64,000 nt of DNA from Rhynchopus euleeides. Its lineage: Eukaryota > Euglenozoa > Diplonemea > Diplonemida > Diplonemidae. The notes beneath the pieces were generated by a model. That model saw only the letters and a program-made list of their open reading frames with translations, had not been told where the DNA came from and searched no databases. The stretch spans positions 620,001-684,000 of the forward strand of contig OY723275.1 of the NCBI GenBank assembly GCA_963210315.1, read 5' to 3'. Of the stretch, positions 22,667 through 32,514 are shown in pieces; positions within the stretch are counted from its first letter, which is position 1, and the number at the start of each line of letters is the position of its first letter. The position numbers and the translations under genes were made by a program.

Positions 22667-23885
22667 CTACGACTCGCTGGGGGTCGGTGCGGGTGGATCA
22701 GCTGGAAGCTTGGTTGCATCGTCCGCGTCGGTGCTCTTGGCGCCTTTCCACCATTCCGACCAGCTGTTCGAAATAGACTCTTGCGCCTTGCGATTCTGTC
22801 AAAAAAGGGGGGGTTTAGATTGGCGCATGCATGGTTCAATGTGAGAAGAGTTCCCAGAACATTTTCATCGAGGTTTGCTTTGGCCTCGACGAACCACCAG
22901 CCTGGGTGGGAGGGCCAGGCAGGCGTACCTCACGAACACAACGACACACGCAAGGGCGCTACACAATCCAATGGATCATCCTCTTGAGAACCCAGGCATA
23001 AACCTTTTCTCGTCTGTTGCCTGAATCGGGTGGGACAACGCGCCACATCGTGGCAACCCTGCGGTGCAAACACCCCCCATCCCCCATCCCTGAAGGGCAT
23101 ACTTCCCGTGCGTCGCTGATAAACTTGTCGTACTCACGCTGCTTCGCAGCAGGCACGGGGATTTGGCCCAATTCTGTGTTGGTCACCGTTGAGTGCTCCT
23201 GGTTTTTGCTACCCTCGATCACCACACGCGACGAGAGGAAGTGTTCACCCGTGATGCCCTGATGCCGCTCGTAGGCGCGCTTCGCTGCGTGTCTGGCATC
23301 TTCGATTGCCCTGAGCTTCTCCGTCCAGAACTCAGACAGCGACAGCGACCTGGGGCGCAGCAGCTGCTCGATGCTGTGGCGGAGCTGCCCCAACGCCTCA
23401 TCAGTGATGGGCTTGGATCGGCATTTCCCATTAGGCCCACTGATGATGCCGTGTGCCACAGCAAAGTCAGTCACCATCTTTCTCGCAGCCTCGCGCGCAG
23501 CACGGCTCGACTCTTGCTCCCGATCCGCCATCGCAACCAGATGGTCCGTCACCTCATCCCGCCGCTGCACCATGGCGTACAAATTGTACAGGTCGCTCAG
23601 CCAGTAGAGCTGAATCAGGAGGTATGCGAGCAGCGCGCGTGTTGCCCACAGGACCCAGAACTCATTCCGGGCCCACTGGTAGAACACCTCCGTTTTCTTT
23701 TCCAGCTGACGGATGGCCAACGGCGATGCCCCAAGGCTTGACGCAACCCCCAGCACCGTGTGGGTCTTCGACAGCTCCGCAGGTTCCTTCACATCGCTTG
23801 GCATAAACAGCGAATCATCGAAGGGCGTCGCCTTCACCTTGCGCCAGCCAGGCCCACTTTTAAGCGAAGTGATTGTTCGGCGCAT
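22667..23885 (-). CDS. membrane protein with long soluble tail, function unknown; two exons
   Basis: Exon 1 (23103-23885) starts at the ATG at 23885 (MRRTITSLKS) and encodes 261 residues. It ends ...FISDARE directly before a GTATGC donor (23102). Exon 2 (22667-22795) follows a CAG acceptor in phase 0 and reads NRKAQESISNSWSEWWKGAK..., ending PTPSES, for 303 residues in all. The join reads smoothly, whereas straight read-through gives a Cys/Gly-rich run-on, so I prefer the spliced form. A hydrophobic stretch at about residues 75-105 (FWVLWATRALLAYLLIQLYW) is one or two membrane passes. The downstream helical region is rich in Arg, Glu and Ala (about 110-230) and may be a coiled coil. No family recognised. 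The C-terminal Trp-rich helix SISNSWSEWWK could be amphipathic. Confidence 0.6.
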
Positions 23886-24832
23886 CGTGCCGGGTCACCT
23901 CAACGGGAAGTTACACCAACCCGGTTGAGACGGGCCGACACATGTGCCCCCCGTGACCCCGGGCTGCTGGGTGGGGTAGTTTTGCAAGCAAGGGTTGGGA
24001 ATCAGGCTGGGGGAGGTCACAGAAGCTAACAGGGATGAGTGAAAAGAGCCTTCAGACAGCTAATGAGGGCCGAGAGGGGGGGGTGGCGCTTCAGCGAGGC
24101 TCTGATCCCAGCGCATCTACAACATGTCGCTGATGCTCTTGCGGCGCAGCTCAAGCCACGCAGTGCCCCTCCCCACCCCCCGCCCCTCCCGATACGATAT
24201 ATACCTCACCCAGCCCCCCCCGAGCCGCCCATTCGTTTCCCCCCCCCCCACCCACCCCACCCGCACCCAAGAGATGGAAGGCCGTTCAGCGAGAGCGATC
24301 CTGCGGAAGGCAGTTGGTCTAGCTGTTCGACTTCAACCTGTCAGAGCAGCGTTGCAGAAAGAAAAGGAGAAAGAGAAGAGAGAGAGAGAGAGAGAGAACT
24401 TGTTTTGTAATGTGTTTGTTGCGTGAGGTCTCCGCGTGTAGCTCCCCGGCACCTCCTGCATACGCAGTGTGTGATATATGTGACGCACAAAACAAGTTCT
24501 CTTCGCAACGCTACGCTATTGCGTCCAAGAGAGAGAGAGGGGTGGGTGGGGAGGTGAGTGTGTTTGACAAGTGTCGCTGCGAATGTCCATCACCCGCAAC
24601 ACCTGCCGGTGGCCTGGTGCCGCGGGAGGGCGGCATTCCACTGAATGAAATGTGGCGGAATCAGCCGCGCGTTTGTCAGCTTTCAGCCACTCTGTCTCAA
24701 GGGAGGCAACCATATGCTTGATCCAGTTTGCGGGTGAATTGACCGGACTGTTCGCCAATAGTATAACAATGCGATCCGAACTGAGGCATTCTTCACCCCC
24801 ACCCCCCTCCCGTAGACCACCAAGCCTGACGG
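23886..24832. other. divergent intergenic region
   Basis: This lies between a minus-strand gene start (23885) and a plus-strand gene start (24833), so it should hold two divergent promoters. It contains C-rich runs (24180-24260) and an AG microsatellite (24376-24398). A short + strand frame from 24274 (MEGRSARAILRKAVGLAVRL) looks like a mitochondrial targeting peptide and might be an upstream exon of the RNase H-like gene, but I found no convincing splice donor. Confidence 0.35.
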
Positions 24833-26137
24833 ATGCGACGTCCAGCCAGTGTGTGGCGTGCACAACATTGCCCGAAGGCAGTTGCATTTTTTGAGCAGTT
24901 TTCAGACCCCCCCAACCCCACCCCCACACGCACACACACACCGGGGCTCACCCTCTACTTCGACGGCGGAGCAAGGGACAACGGCACCCCCTTCGCCCTG
25001 GCGGGTGCAGGTGCGGTGCTCTACCGAGACGGCCTCAAGGTGTCGGAAGAGATCCTCCCTCTGCTGAACGTACGCAGCAACAACATCGCTGAGTACGAAG
25101 GGGTTCGGGCGGGCCTACGGCTGCTCAGAAGGGGCGACCCGCCCCCTGAGGGGAACGTTACGGTGCGGGGTGACTCGCAGGTGGTGCTGCGACACCTAAA
25201 AGGGGAAGCGGTTTGCCGCGATAAATCCCTCCGCCCCCTCTTCCTCAGCACGGCACGGCTGGCTGCCGACCTCGGGCCCCGGATCACCCTTACGTATGAG
25301 CACGTGAAAAGGGAACTCAACGTCGATGCGGACGCCCTGAGCAACGCCGCCATGGACGAGGCTGAGAGGCAGGGGGAGACCTCGCAGGAGCAGCTGCGGC
25401 AGGACTTCGCAGCCTTCCAGAAGAGCATCCTGGGCAAGGCTCACTCGTTGAGGCAGCTCTGCGAGGTGGTGCGCAAGACTTCCAAGCAACCATGGCACTG
25501 TGGCCACACTGCGAGCTCCACTGTCCTCACCGCGATCGGGGGAACCGTGGCAGGGGGCCTGTCCAGGAGAGCCCAGCTCAGCCCAGCCACCGAGTCGGTG
25601 ATGCGCAGCCTCCAAGCGCACACGGCAGGCCCGGGCTTGAACCAGCGGGACACAGCCTTCCACTCCCGCGGCATGGCGTGGGCCGCAACCTTCGCACCGC
25701 AGCCCCACTACCCAGAGGGGTGGCAGCAAGCGGCCCAGCAATGGACTGCCAGCAGCCGGCAAGCCAACGCCCGGACAGGACGGTCATGGGAACGACGGGG
25801 CGCTGCTCCCCGGACTGCCCCCCCTGGAGCCAGACGGAACGCGAAGATGCTTACCTGCGCTCTGCACTGGAAACCCCGCTGCGTGGACTGCCGGCGCCGG
25901 CGCCTCTCGGAAGAGGACTGCTGCCGGGACCACCACGGGAAGAACGACGGCTTGCAAGTCACCATGGAATTTTGCAAGACGCATCGCATGGGCCGGTGCG
26001 GGGACTGCCACAGCAGTGCGAAATCACTCACACACTGTTGCGGCACGCACCACGCTGGCTATGCCTCACGCCCTCCTCGGAGTGGCACTGAGTTGGCCCC
26101 ACACTCTAACCCGAGTGGGGCATCCGCTGTGACGTAG
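24833..26137 (+). CDS. RNase H-like protein with duplicated C-terminal Cys/His module
   Basis: An open frame of 434 residues, the only confident plus-strand gene. Residues 39-175 form an RNase H type I-like domain with all four acidic positions: D44 (LYFDGGA), E87 (NIAEYEG), D113 (VRGDSQ) and D166 (NVDADAL). The spacing suits a cleaving enzyme acting on RNA:DNA hybrids or related substrates. The middle (about 190-330) is low-complexity. The C-terminus carries two copies of C-x2-H-x4-C-x2-C-x9-C-C-x2-H-H, at 342-368 and 381-407, exactly 39 residues apart, probably two zinc-binding knuckles. The start is uncertain: the first 37 residues include a Pro/Thr/His run from a C-rich tract that could be intronic, and CAG acceptors occur near 24898 and 24905. 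The domain assignment is firm; the N-terminus is not. Confidence 0.7.
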   Translation: MRRPASVWRAQHCPKAVAFFEQFSDPPNPTPTRTHTPGLTLYFDGGARDNGTPFALAGAGAVLYRDGLKVSEEILPLLNVRSNNIAEYEGVRAGLRLLRRGDPPPEGNVTVRGDSQVVLRHLKGEAVCRDKSLRPLFLSTARLAADLGPRITLTYEHVKRELNVDADALSNAAMDEAERQGETSQEQLRQDFAAFQKSILGKAHSLRQLCEVVRKTSKQPWHCGHTASSTVLTAIGGTVAGGLSRRAQLSPATESVMRSLQAHTAGPGLNQRDTAFHSRGMAWAATFAPQPHYPEGWQQAAQQWTASSRQANARTGRSWERRGAAPRTAPPGARRNAKMLTCALHWKPRCVDCRRRRLSEEDCCRDHHGKNDGLQVTMEFCKTHRMGRCGDCHSSAKSLTHCCGTHHAGYASRPPRSGTELAPHSNPSGASAVT

Positions 26138-27688
26138 GGGTGGGCGGGGAGTGGGCACAGATCCGCGCAGGGTTACCCACTTAAAACCACTATCACTACA
26201 CGCACACACACATCTACACACGCGCCTGCTGGGGGAAGGGGGGCAGAGAAGACAAATAAACCGAATGGCACAGCACAGGATTCACGATCATCTCCCCCCG
26301 CCCCTGTCAATGCCCTCCTCTGCACTGCATCTGGAATGAGCGGCGGAGGTGTGCGGGAGGGTTGGGTGACAGGATGGGCACACGGCACACCACGAGAGTA
26401 TCAGGTGATTTGGCATGCACACACGGCAGTGCCATGCCTTTTATTGGCAAATTACGCGACAAGACAAGTCATCTGGCAGCTTGGGATGTGCGGATTCTGC
26501 CAATAAAGATGAGTCTGGCTGCCAATCTGCCGTGATTGCATTGGAAGTGCCCTCTTTCTTCGCCCTCGCCCTCATCCAGCTACAACCGCTCTGACGGGGG
26601 TTCCCTCTTCCTCCTCTTGTTATGTTGGTGCTTCTACACAACAATAAAAATAACGATAGTGCCAAAACACAAACTCCATCCACTCAGACCCAACCAGAAA
26701 CGCCCATCAGCAGGGAGATGGGGAGGGGGGCAGTGACGGAGCGAACGTACGATATGGAGAGTCGACATCCCGTTCACTCAAAAGGGGGGGCAAGGATGCA
26801 GGGGAGGTCAAGAACCCCCCGAGACGCACCGAGAGAGAGATAGCTTTGGAAATTTGGGACATTTTTTTTTGGTTCGTTCGATCGGTCAAAAGGGTGGCCC
26901 TCCCCAAGCAACACCAACGAGCAGGGGATGTGTGTGCGAAGAGGGAGCGTGCGTGCGAGGTGCTCTACCGAGATACCTGCACAGCAGGGGCTGCCCTTCT
27001 GAGGGATTTTCAAGCGGCAGACGGGTAGTGAGAGGGGGCGGGGGGCGGCACCGCACGTTTGCTTTGCTTCAAATTCTTGACAACGTGCCGCAGCAGGGCC
27101 AGTACGCCGCGAACACCGCGTAATTCTCTGTGCTTCATGCTGACACACTCGGCTGTTGAGAACCTCTGGGGCATGTTGTTCGCCAGGACATCAATCCTTG
27201 CATATGCTAACCGGGTGCGCTTTGTGATCAGCACACCCTTCAGCACGGGAAAGGAGCTCCCCACTGATGCAGCCTGGGTGGCAGAGTGGCACCGTTCGAC
27301 AGCTGCCTGCAGATGTCCGCCGTGGAATATTTTCGCGCACTGCAGGGCAGCTCGAACAGACCCTCAGCTTTTCGCAGCTGTCCCTTGCACAAGCGATAGC
27401 CAGAGCAGCCGAGGGGTTTGGTCTTTAAGCAAGCCGCGGCTTGCGCCCATCCCACATTGGCGGGATGGGCCGCATGCTGACAAGGGTGAATTCGAACTGT
27501 CTGGCGCAACGGCGGGCCTGCCGTGCGCCTGCTCGGTGCGTCGTGAAACCCCCTTCCCCACTGAACCCTTCATAAGAAAGTGACCCCGTCATCACTTGGT
27601 CACTCTCGCGACAGGGCTGACAGTGGCTGACCCCCATCCCCCCCCACCCCCGCCCGGCCGGGAATAAGCACTGCCCGGAAGGCCCGGC
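26138..27688. other. intergenic, no supported gene
   Basis: This lies between the 3' ends of two convergent genes. A + strand frame of 174 residues (27059-27583) and smaller ones exist, but they show no domain and have Arg/Pro-rich composition like other random frames here. Promoter-like features are not obvious. Confidence 0.4.
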
Positions 27689-29667
27689 TCAAACGCGGCG
27701 GACACTTCTCTGCTTCGTCTCGTCGTTGATGTTCCACTGGAACCGGTTCTCGAAATCAATCTTGTACATCTTGTTCACACGGACAGTTTTCCGCTTGCCC
27801 TCCAGAAACACAGCGTACGCCTCCTGTGATATGTGGGAAATGAACACGTCCAATCAACGTCATCGAATGCAACACACAGAACAGGATATGAGGATATGAG
27901 AATTGCGCCTTTCACAAACCGCAAAAACCGGCGAGTTTCCAGATGTCGTCATGCCACACGAACAGAACCCCCACCCCCTATCACTCTACCGCCTCTCGGC
28001 ACCCCCCCACCCCCACCCCCACCCCTTTTCACCCTCCGCTAACATACCTCGATGCGCTTGTTCTCCTCCGGTGTGTAGGGTGTCCACGAGGTGTCATCGC
28101 TGCCTGTGAACGAACTCTTCCAGCTCCAAAGGGGGTCACGCTGATCCTCGTCGTCCTCACCAGCTTCGGTGGTGGCGTCGTCGTCGACACGGGCCTTCTT
28201 CACCTCACTGCCTTCCCCAGCTGCGGCACTGTCCGAGGTGCGGGGGCGCTTCTTGTCCGACTGGGATTCGAACACAGCATCCGGCTCCTCTGCCGGAGGG
28301 ACGGGCTGCTTGCGCGGGGCAGGTGCCACGGCAAGCTCACGCCCCTTAATGTCCATGCCTTCCATCCACGGGTGGTTGCAAACGCCGTACAGCGTGATGC
28401 GGTTGTCGGGGTTAATCGTCAGCAGCTGCGCCACCAGGTCCTGCGCCTGGTCACTCAGGCTCTTCCAATGCTTCTCCGGGAACCGGATCCCCTTGTGCGG
28501 GTCGCGCGGCGACACGCTGGTGAGCAGGATGTACAGCAGGACGCCTGCGCTCCACATGTCGACAGCAAGGGTGTACCCCTTCACGTCCCCCTTCTGGTTC
28601 TTCTTCGTCGCGGTGTGCACCTCAGGCGCGACGTAAAGGGGGGTCCCGCAGTAGGTCATCATCGTCTGGCTGTCGCCGGTCCATTTTGCCAGGCCGAAGT
28701 CCGTGAGTTTGAGGACAACATCGGCAACAGGAACCTCCGCCTTGGAGTAGCCCGACTGGTGCTTCTGCGGGGGGAGGGTAAACCCGGGAACTGTCGCGAC
28801 GAGCACATTCTCGGGCTTGAGGTCGCGGTGCGCGACATTCTTGCTGTGCAGGTAGAGCAGGGCTTCGATGATCTGCTTGAAAAGGTACTTCGCCTCAGAC
28901 TCGGTGAACTTGGAGTTCACAACATAGTCGAAAAGATCACCCCCCTTCACAAGATCCAATGCGATGCAGAGGTATTTGTCATTGTCGAAGACATCGACAA
29001 TCCGGATAACATTGCTGTGGTCGATGCTCTTGAGGAGCCGCACCTCATCCAGCATCTTGTGCATCAGGTAGTCCCCGTTGTTCCCAAGGGCAAGCTTCTT
29101 CTTGTCGACAATTTTTATCGCAACCTCCTGCGACACGTCATGCACGTGGTGGGCGTGGTAGACAACGGCGAAGTTTCCCTTCCCCAAAGGGCGCCCGATT
29201 TTGTAAACCTTGCTGACATCCCCCCAGTGCTCCTGGCTGTCCTGCCCCTGCGAGCCGATCACGGTAAACTGAAAGAGCAGCTTCCCGGCGTTCTGCTCGA
29301 TTGCGGGGTCAAGCATCGTGACGTAGTCGCCAGGCCGGATCAGCTTCCGGTTGTGCTGCCCCACCTTACGCAGCTCTATCGGCTTCGGCCCCACCCAGGT
29401 GCCGTTGCGGCTGAGGTCCAGCACGAATAGACTGGGCCCATGGTACAGCACGCGGAAGTGGGTGGAGCTGACATAGGGGTTGCCCGTGATGCTCAGGTTG
29501 TTGGAGGAGAGGCGGCCTGCAGAGACCTCCTGCTGGTCGGCAAAGTCGATGTCGGCGACATTGGGGTCCTCTGACTTCAGCTTGTATTTGAGAGGTGCGC
29601 CGCTGGTCCCGGCAGAGGGGGAGTCGGGGCCTGGGGCGTCCATCGTCGCTGGGATAGGATCTCCCAT
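27689..29667 (-). CDS. Chk2-like FHA / CAMK-type Ser/Thr kinase with C-terminal WWE domain; two exons
   Basis: Exon 1 (28048-29667) starts at the ATG at 29667 (MGDPIPATMD) and encodes 540 residues. Donor GTATGT is at 28047 and the acceptor CAG precedes 27823. Exon 2 (27689-27823) adds 44 residues in phase 0. The FHA domain (about 45-120) has G51-R52, S67-S68-x-H70 and N88-G89-T90, so it should bind phosphothreonine. The kinase domain (about 155-435) has LGKGNFAVVY, K185, E208, HRDLKPEN (D282), DFG (323-325) and APE (347-349), with an insert of ~20 residues before DFG. After an acidic/basic linker, residues 510-584 form a WWE domain that only becomes complete after splicing: W514-x-W516, W528-x2-Y531, E540-E-A-Y543, Y560-x-IDF, Q-x-N and a final RSVRR. 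WWE domains bind (iso-)ADP-ribose units of poly(ADP-ribose). FHA plus CAMK suggests DNA-damage signalling; the WWE may target the kinase to PARylated sites. Confidence 0.85.
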
Positions 29668-29850
29668 GTTGCTTCCGGAGAGCACTGCGCCCTCGGGCCC
29701 TGGAGGGGGGTGTGTGGAGAATGGGAGGGGGGGGGGGGTTTGATTGTCGAGAGTGATGGAAGAGCAAGTCTCCCAACACCTTGCAACGGTATTCCTTTTG
29801 TGTGGGGAGGGGGGGGGGGGTGGGTGGGTTGGGCAAAGAGTTTGTGGATT

Positions 29851-30886
29851 GCGGCTGTTGGCTGTGGCTGTGTGCAAGTCAGACAACGGCCTTGTGGCCG
29901 TATCCAGACATCTCATGGGAGGCATCACCCCCCTCAGAAATGAGGAATGCCTTGGTGCGGTTTGGTTTGGTCATCATGCCGTGCACCTGCCTTGCTGTGC
30001 CGCACCCTCCTGTCTCCTGTCTCGCTAAGGCCTGGTGGAAGGCTCCCTATTGAGGCAGGGGCGCTCCGTGGGTCCCGAGCTGCTCATCAACGTCTGGAAC
30101 GCGAGGGTTCTCCCCTGTCTCGCTGCAAGGCCTGGTGGAGTGCATCCTATTGTGACAGGTGCCTTCCGTGGGTTCCCGAGCTGCACTCCAACACTTGCAG
30201 TTGTGTGTGTCTTCTGTCTCGCGTACTATGGAGACCTCAAAGCCCACTTTGCAGGGCTGTGTGAGGAACTATGAAAGTTACGCTGTGGCGTTGAACTGTA
30301 ATGCTGATCTAATGTGTGGTGTGCACTGTGTGCTGTGTGCCACACACTCTCGGGACATTTGAACAGAGACACAGCATCAACAGGGCTGCCCTCATGCCTG
30401 ATGCACCTTGCTTGCAGTGGTCTCTCAGAGCCCCTTCTCACCACCAGAACCTGACGCTGAGTCGGCCACAGGGAAGGCCGCTACGTCCGAAAGGTGGTTC
30501 CCTGCGCATCGGAATCGGAATCGGAGGTGGAGGAGGGCGCACCCTGCTGCGGCTGTTGGCTGTGGCTGTGTGCAAGTCAGACAACAGCCTGTTGAGGCTG
30601 TATCCAGACATCTCATGGGAGGCATCACCCCCCTCAGAAATGAGGAATGCCTTGGTGCGGTTTGGTTTGGTCATCATGCCGTGCACCTGCCTTGCTGTGC
30701 CGCACCCTCCTGTCTCCTGTCTCGCTAAGGCCTGGTGGAAGGCTCCCTATTGAGGCAGGGGCGCTCCGTGGGTCCCGAGCTGCTCAACAACGTCTGGAAC
30801 GCGAGGGTTCTCCCCTGTCTCGCTGCAAGGCCTGGTGGAGTGCATCCTATTGTGACAGGTGCCTTCCGTGGGTTCCCGAGCTGCAC
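29851..30886 (+). repeat. Rep-A dispersed repeat, one full unit and one partial unit in tandem
   Basis: A full unit spans 29851-30548 (698 bp) and a second starts at 30549 with the same GCGGCTGTTGGCTGTGG and breaks off near 30886. Within each unit two ~95-bp blocks beginning CTGTCTCGCT(AA/GCAA)GGCCTGGTGG are themselves tandem relatives. Related copies lie at 54899-55087, 58950-60797 and 63749-63963, all in the same orientation. The same short frames appear in every copy, but both strands stay partly open and no domain is recognisable, so I do not call genes. The array starts ~180 bp upstream of the FHA-kinase ATG. Confidence 0.85.
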
Positions 30887-31244
30887 AACATAAGAACTAT
30901 CTTGTGGGAGGGGCAGGGCTGTTGGAAGAGGCTTGGCCTGGGAATGCAGTTCGATAGGGGGGCGGGGTGGGGTGGGGGCAGAGGGACCGCCTGCTCTCTC
31001 GTTGAGCACGACCTGCGACGTTGCTTGAGAGTTGTGTTCGTTTGGGTATTCCTTTGATGGCATAGCCCGAGTGAACAGGCCTTGGTTAGAATGAGGCACG
31101 CAAGGCCCCGAGTGTGGTGGCTGTGGGGCAAGCATCGCGTCAGCACACTGTACATCTGCTTCCGCCTGCCATCTCTGTCTCACGAGGCCACGACAGTGGC
31201 TCGCCTGGGGTTTGCTTGCGGGGCACGAAGGACAGAAGAACACA
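30887..31244. other. spacer between Rep-A and the 17-bp minisatellite
   Basis: This is 358 bp of non-repetitive sequence with a G-rich run at 30957-30982. No gene is seen. Confidence 0.5.
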
Positions 31245-32310
31245 CCTATCGGTGCAGGACACCTGTCGGTGCAGCACGCCTGTCAGTACAGCACACCTAT
31301 CGGTGCAGCACGCCTATCTGGACAGCACACCTATCGGTGCAGGACACCTGTCGGTGCAGCACGCCTATCGGTACAGCACACCTACCGGTGCAGGACACCT
31401 ATCGGTGCGGCACGCCTAGCAGTACAGCACACCTATCGGTGCAGGACACCTGTCGGTGCAGGACGCCTATCAGTACAGGACACCTATCGGTGCAGCACGC
31501 CTGTCAGTACAGCACACCTACCGGTGCAGGACACCTATCGGTGCAGCACGCCTAGCAGTACAGCACACCTATCGGTGCAGGACACCCGTCGGTGCAGCAC
31601 GCCTAGCAGTACATCACACCTGTCGGTGCAGCACGCCTAGCAGTATAGCACACCTACCGGTGCAGCACGCCTGTCAGTACAGCACACCTGTCGGTGCAGG
31701 ACACCTGTCGGTGCAGGACACCTGTCGGTGCAGCACGCCTAGCAGTACATCACACCTGTCGGTGCAGCACGCCTAGCAGTACAGCACACCTATCGGTGCA
31801 ACACGCCTATCAGTACAGGACACCTATCGGTGCAGGACACCTGTCGGTGCAGCACGCCTAGCAGTACAGCACACCTACCGGTGCAGCACGCCTGTCAGTA
31901 CAGCACACCTGTCGGTGCAGCACGCCTAGCAGTACAGCACACCTATCGGTGCAGGACACCTGTCGGTGCAGCACGCCTATCGGTGCAACACGCCTATCAG
32001 TACAGGACACCTATCGGTGCAGGACACCTGTCGGTGCAGCACGCCTATCGGTGCAACACGCCTATCAGTACAGGACACCTGTCGGTGCAGCACGCCTATC
32101 AGTATAGCACACCGACCGGTGCAGCACGCCTGTCAGTACAGCACACCTATCGGTGCAGCACGCCTATCAGTACAGCACACCTGTCGGTGCAGCACGCCTA
32201 GCAGTACAGCACACCTATCGGTGCAGGACACCTGTCGGTGCAGCACGCCTGTCGGTGCAGCACGCCTATCAGTACAGCACACCTATCGGTGCAGCACGCC
32301 TCTGAGTGCA
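31245..32310 (+). repeat. 17-bp minisatellite, array 1
   Basis: About 62 copies of a 17-bp unit (consensus CCTRTCRGTRCAGSACR) alternate between two main variants, ...CGGTGCAGCACG and ...CAGTACAGCACA, so 34-bp periodicity is also visible. The same unit makes arrays at 38571-40172 and 45705-48612. Long open frames across it reflect absence of stop codons in the unit and are not genes. Confidence 0.95.
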
Positions 32311-32514
32311 GCTGGATCTCCGCCCATTAAAGATCTGACCAGGCTGCCCAGGCAGAAAACTGAGTGACGCGTTTAATTGCCCAAAACAAGCTCAAAACCC
32401 AAAAATTCCTTCGAAAACGGGCTCAAAAGTGAAAAATAGGACTTTCCGAAAAAAAAAAATCGAAAAGGTCCCCTTAGCAGAAGTCGGATTATTGGACCCA
32501 AAAACCGAGTGGGG
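32311..32514 (+). repeat. truncated macrosatellite tail after array 1
   Basis: The sequence from CTGAGTGCAGCTGGATCTCC to GAAAAGGTCCCCTT matches what follows the 17-bp arrays at 40173 and 48613. At 32473-32478 it jumps directly to AGCAGAAGTCGGATTATTGG, which in the full units lies kilobases further on (45231 and 53261). This is a deletion derivative of the macrosatellite, joined at CCCCTTA microhomology. Confidence 0.8.

Noticed and set aside
27059..27583. 174-residue + strand frame
   Set aside because: No domain, no coding-like motif conservation, start and stop arbitrary.
29947..30264. 105-residue frame repeated in every Rep-A copy
   Set aside because: Conservation is explained by high DNA identity between copies; other frames are equally conserved and no domain is visible.
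31212..32367. Cys/Thr-rich repetitive frames over the 17-bp arrays (also at 38.6-40.2 and 45.9-48.6 kb)
   Set aside because: All frames show the same 17-residue rotation of a stop-free minisatellite; there is no evidence of a protein gene.
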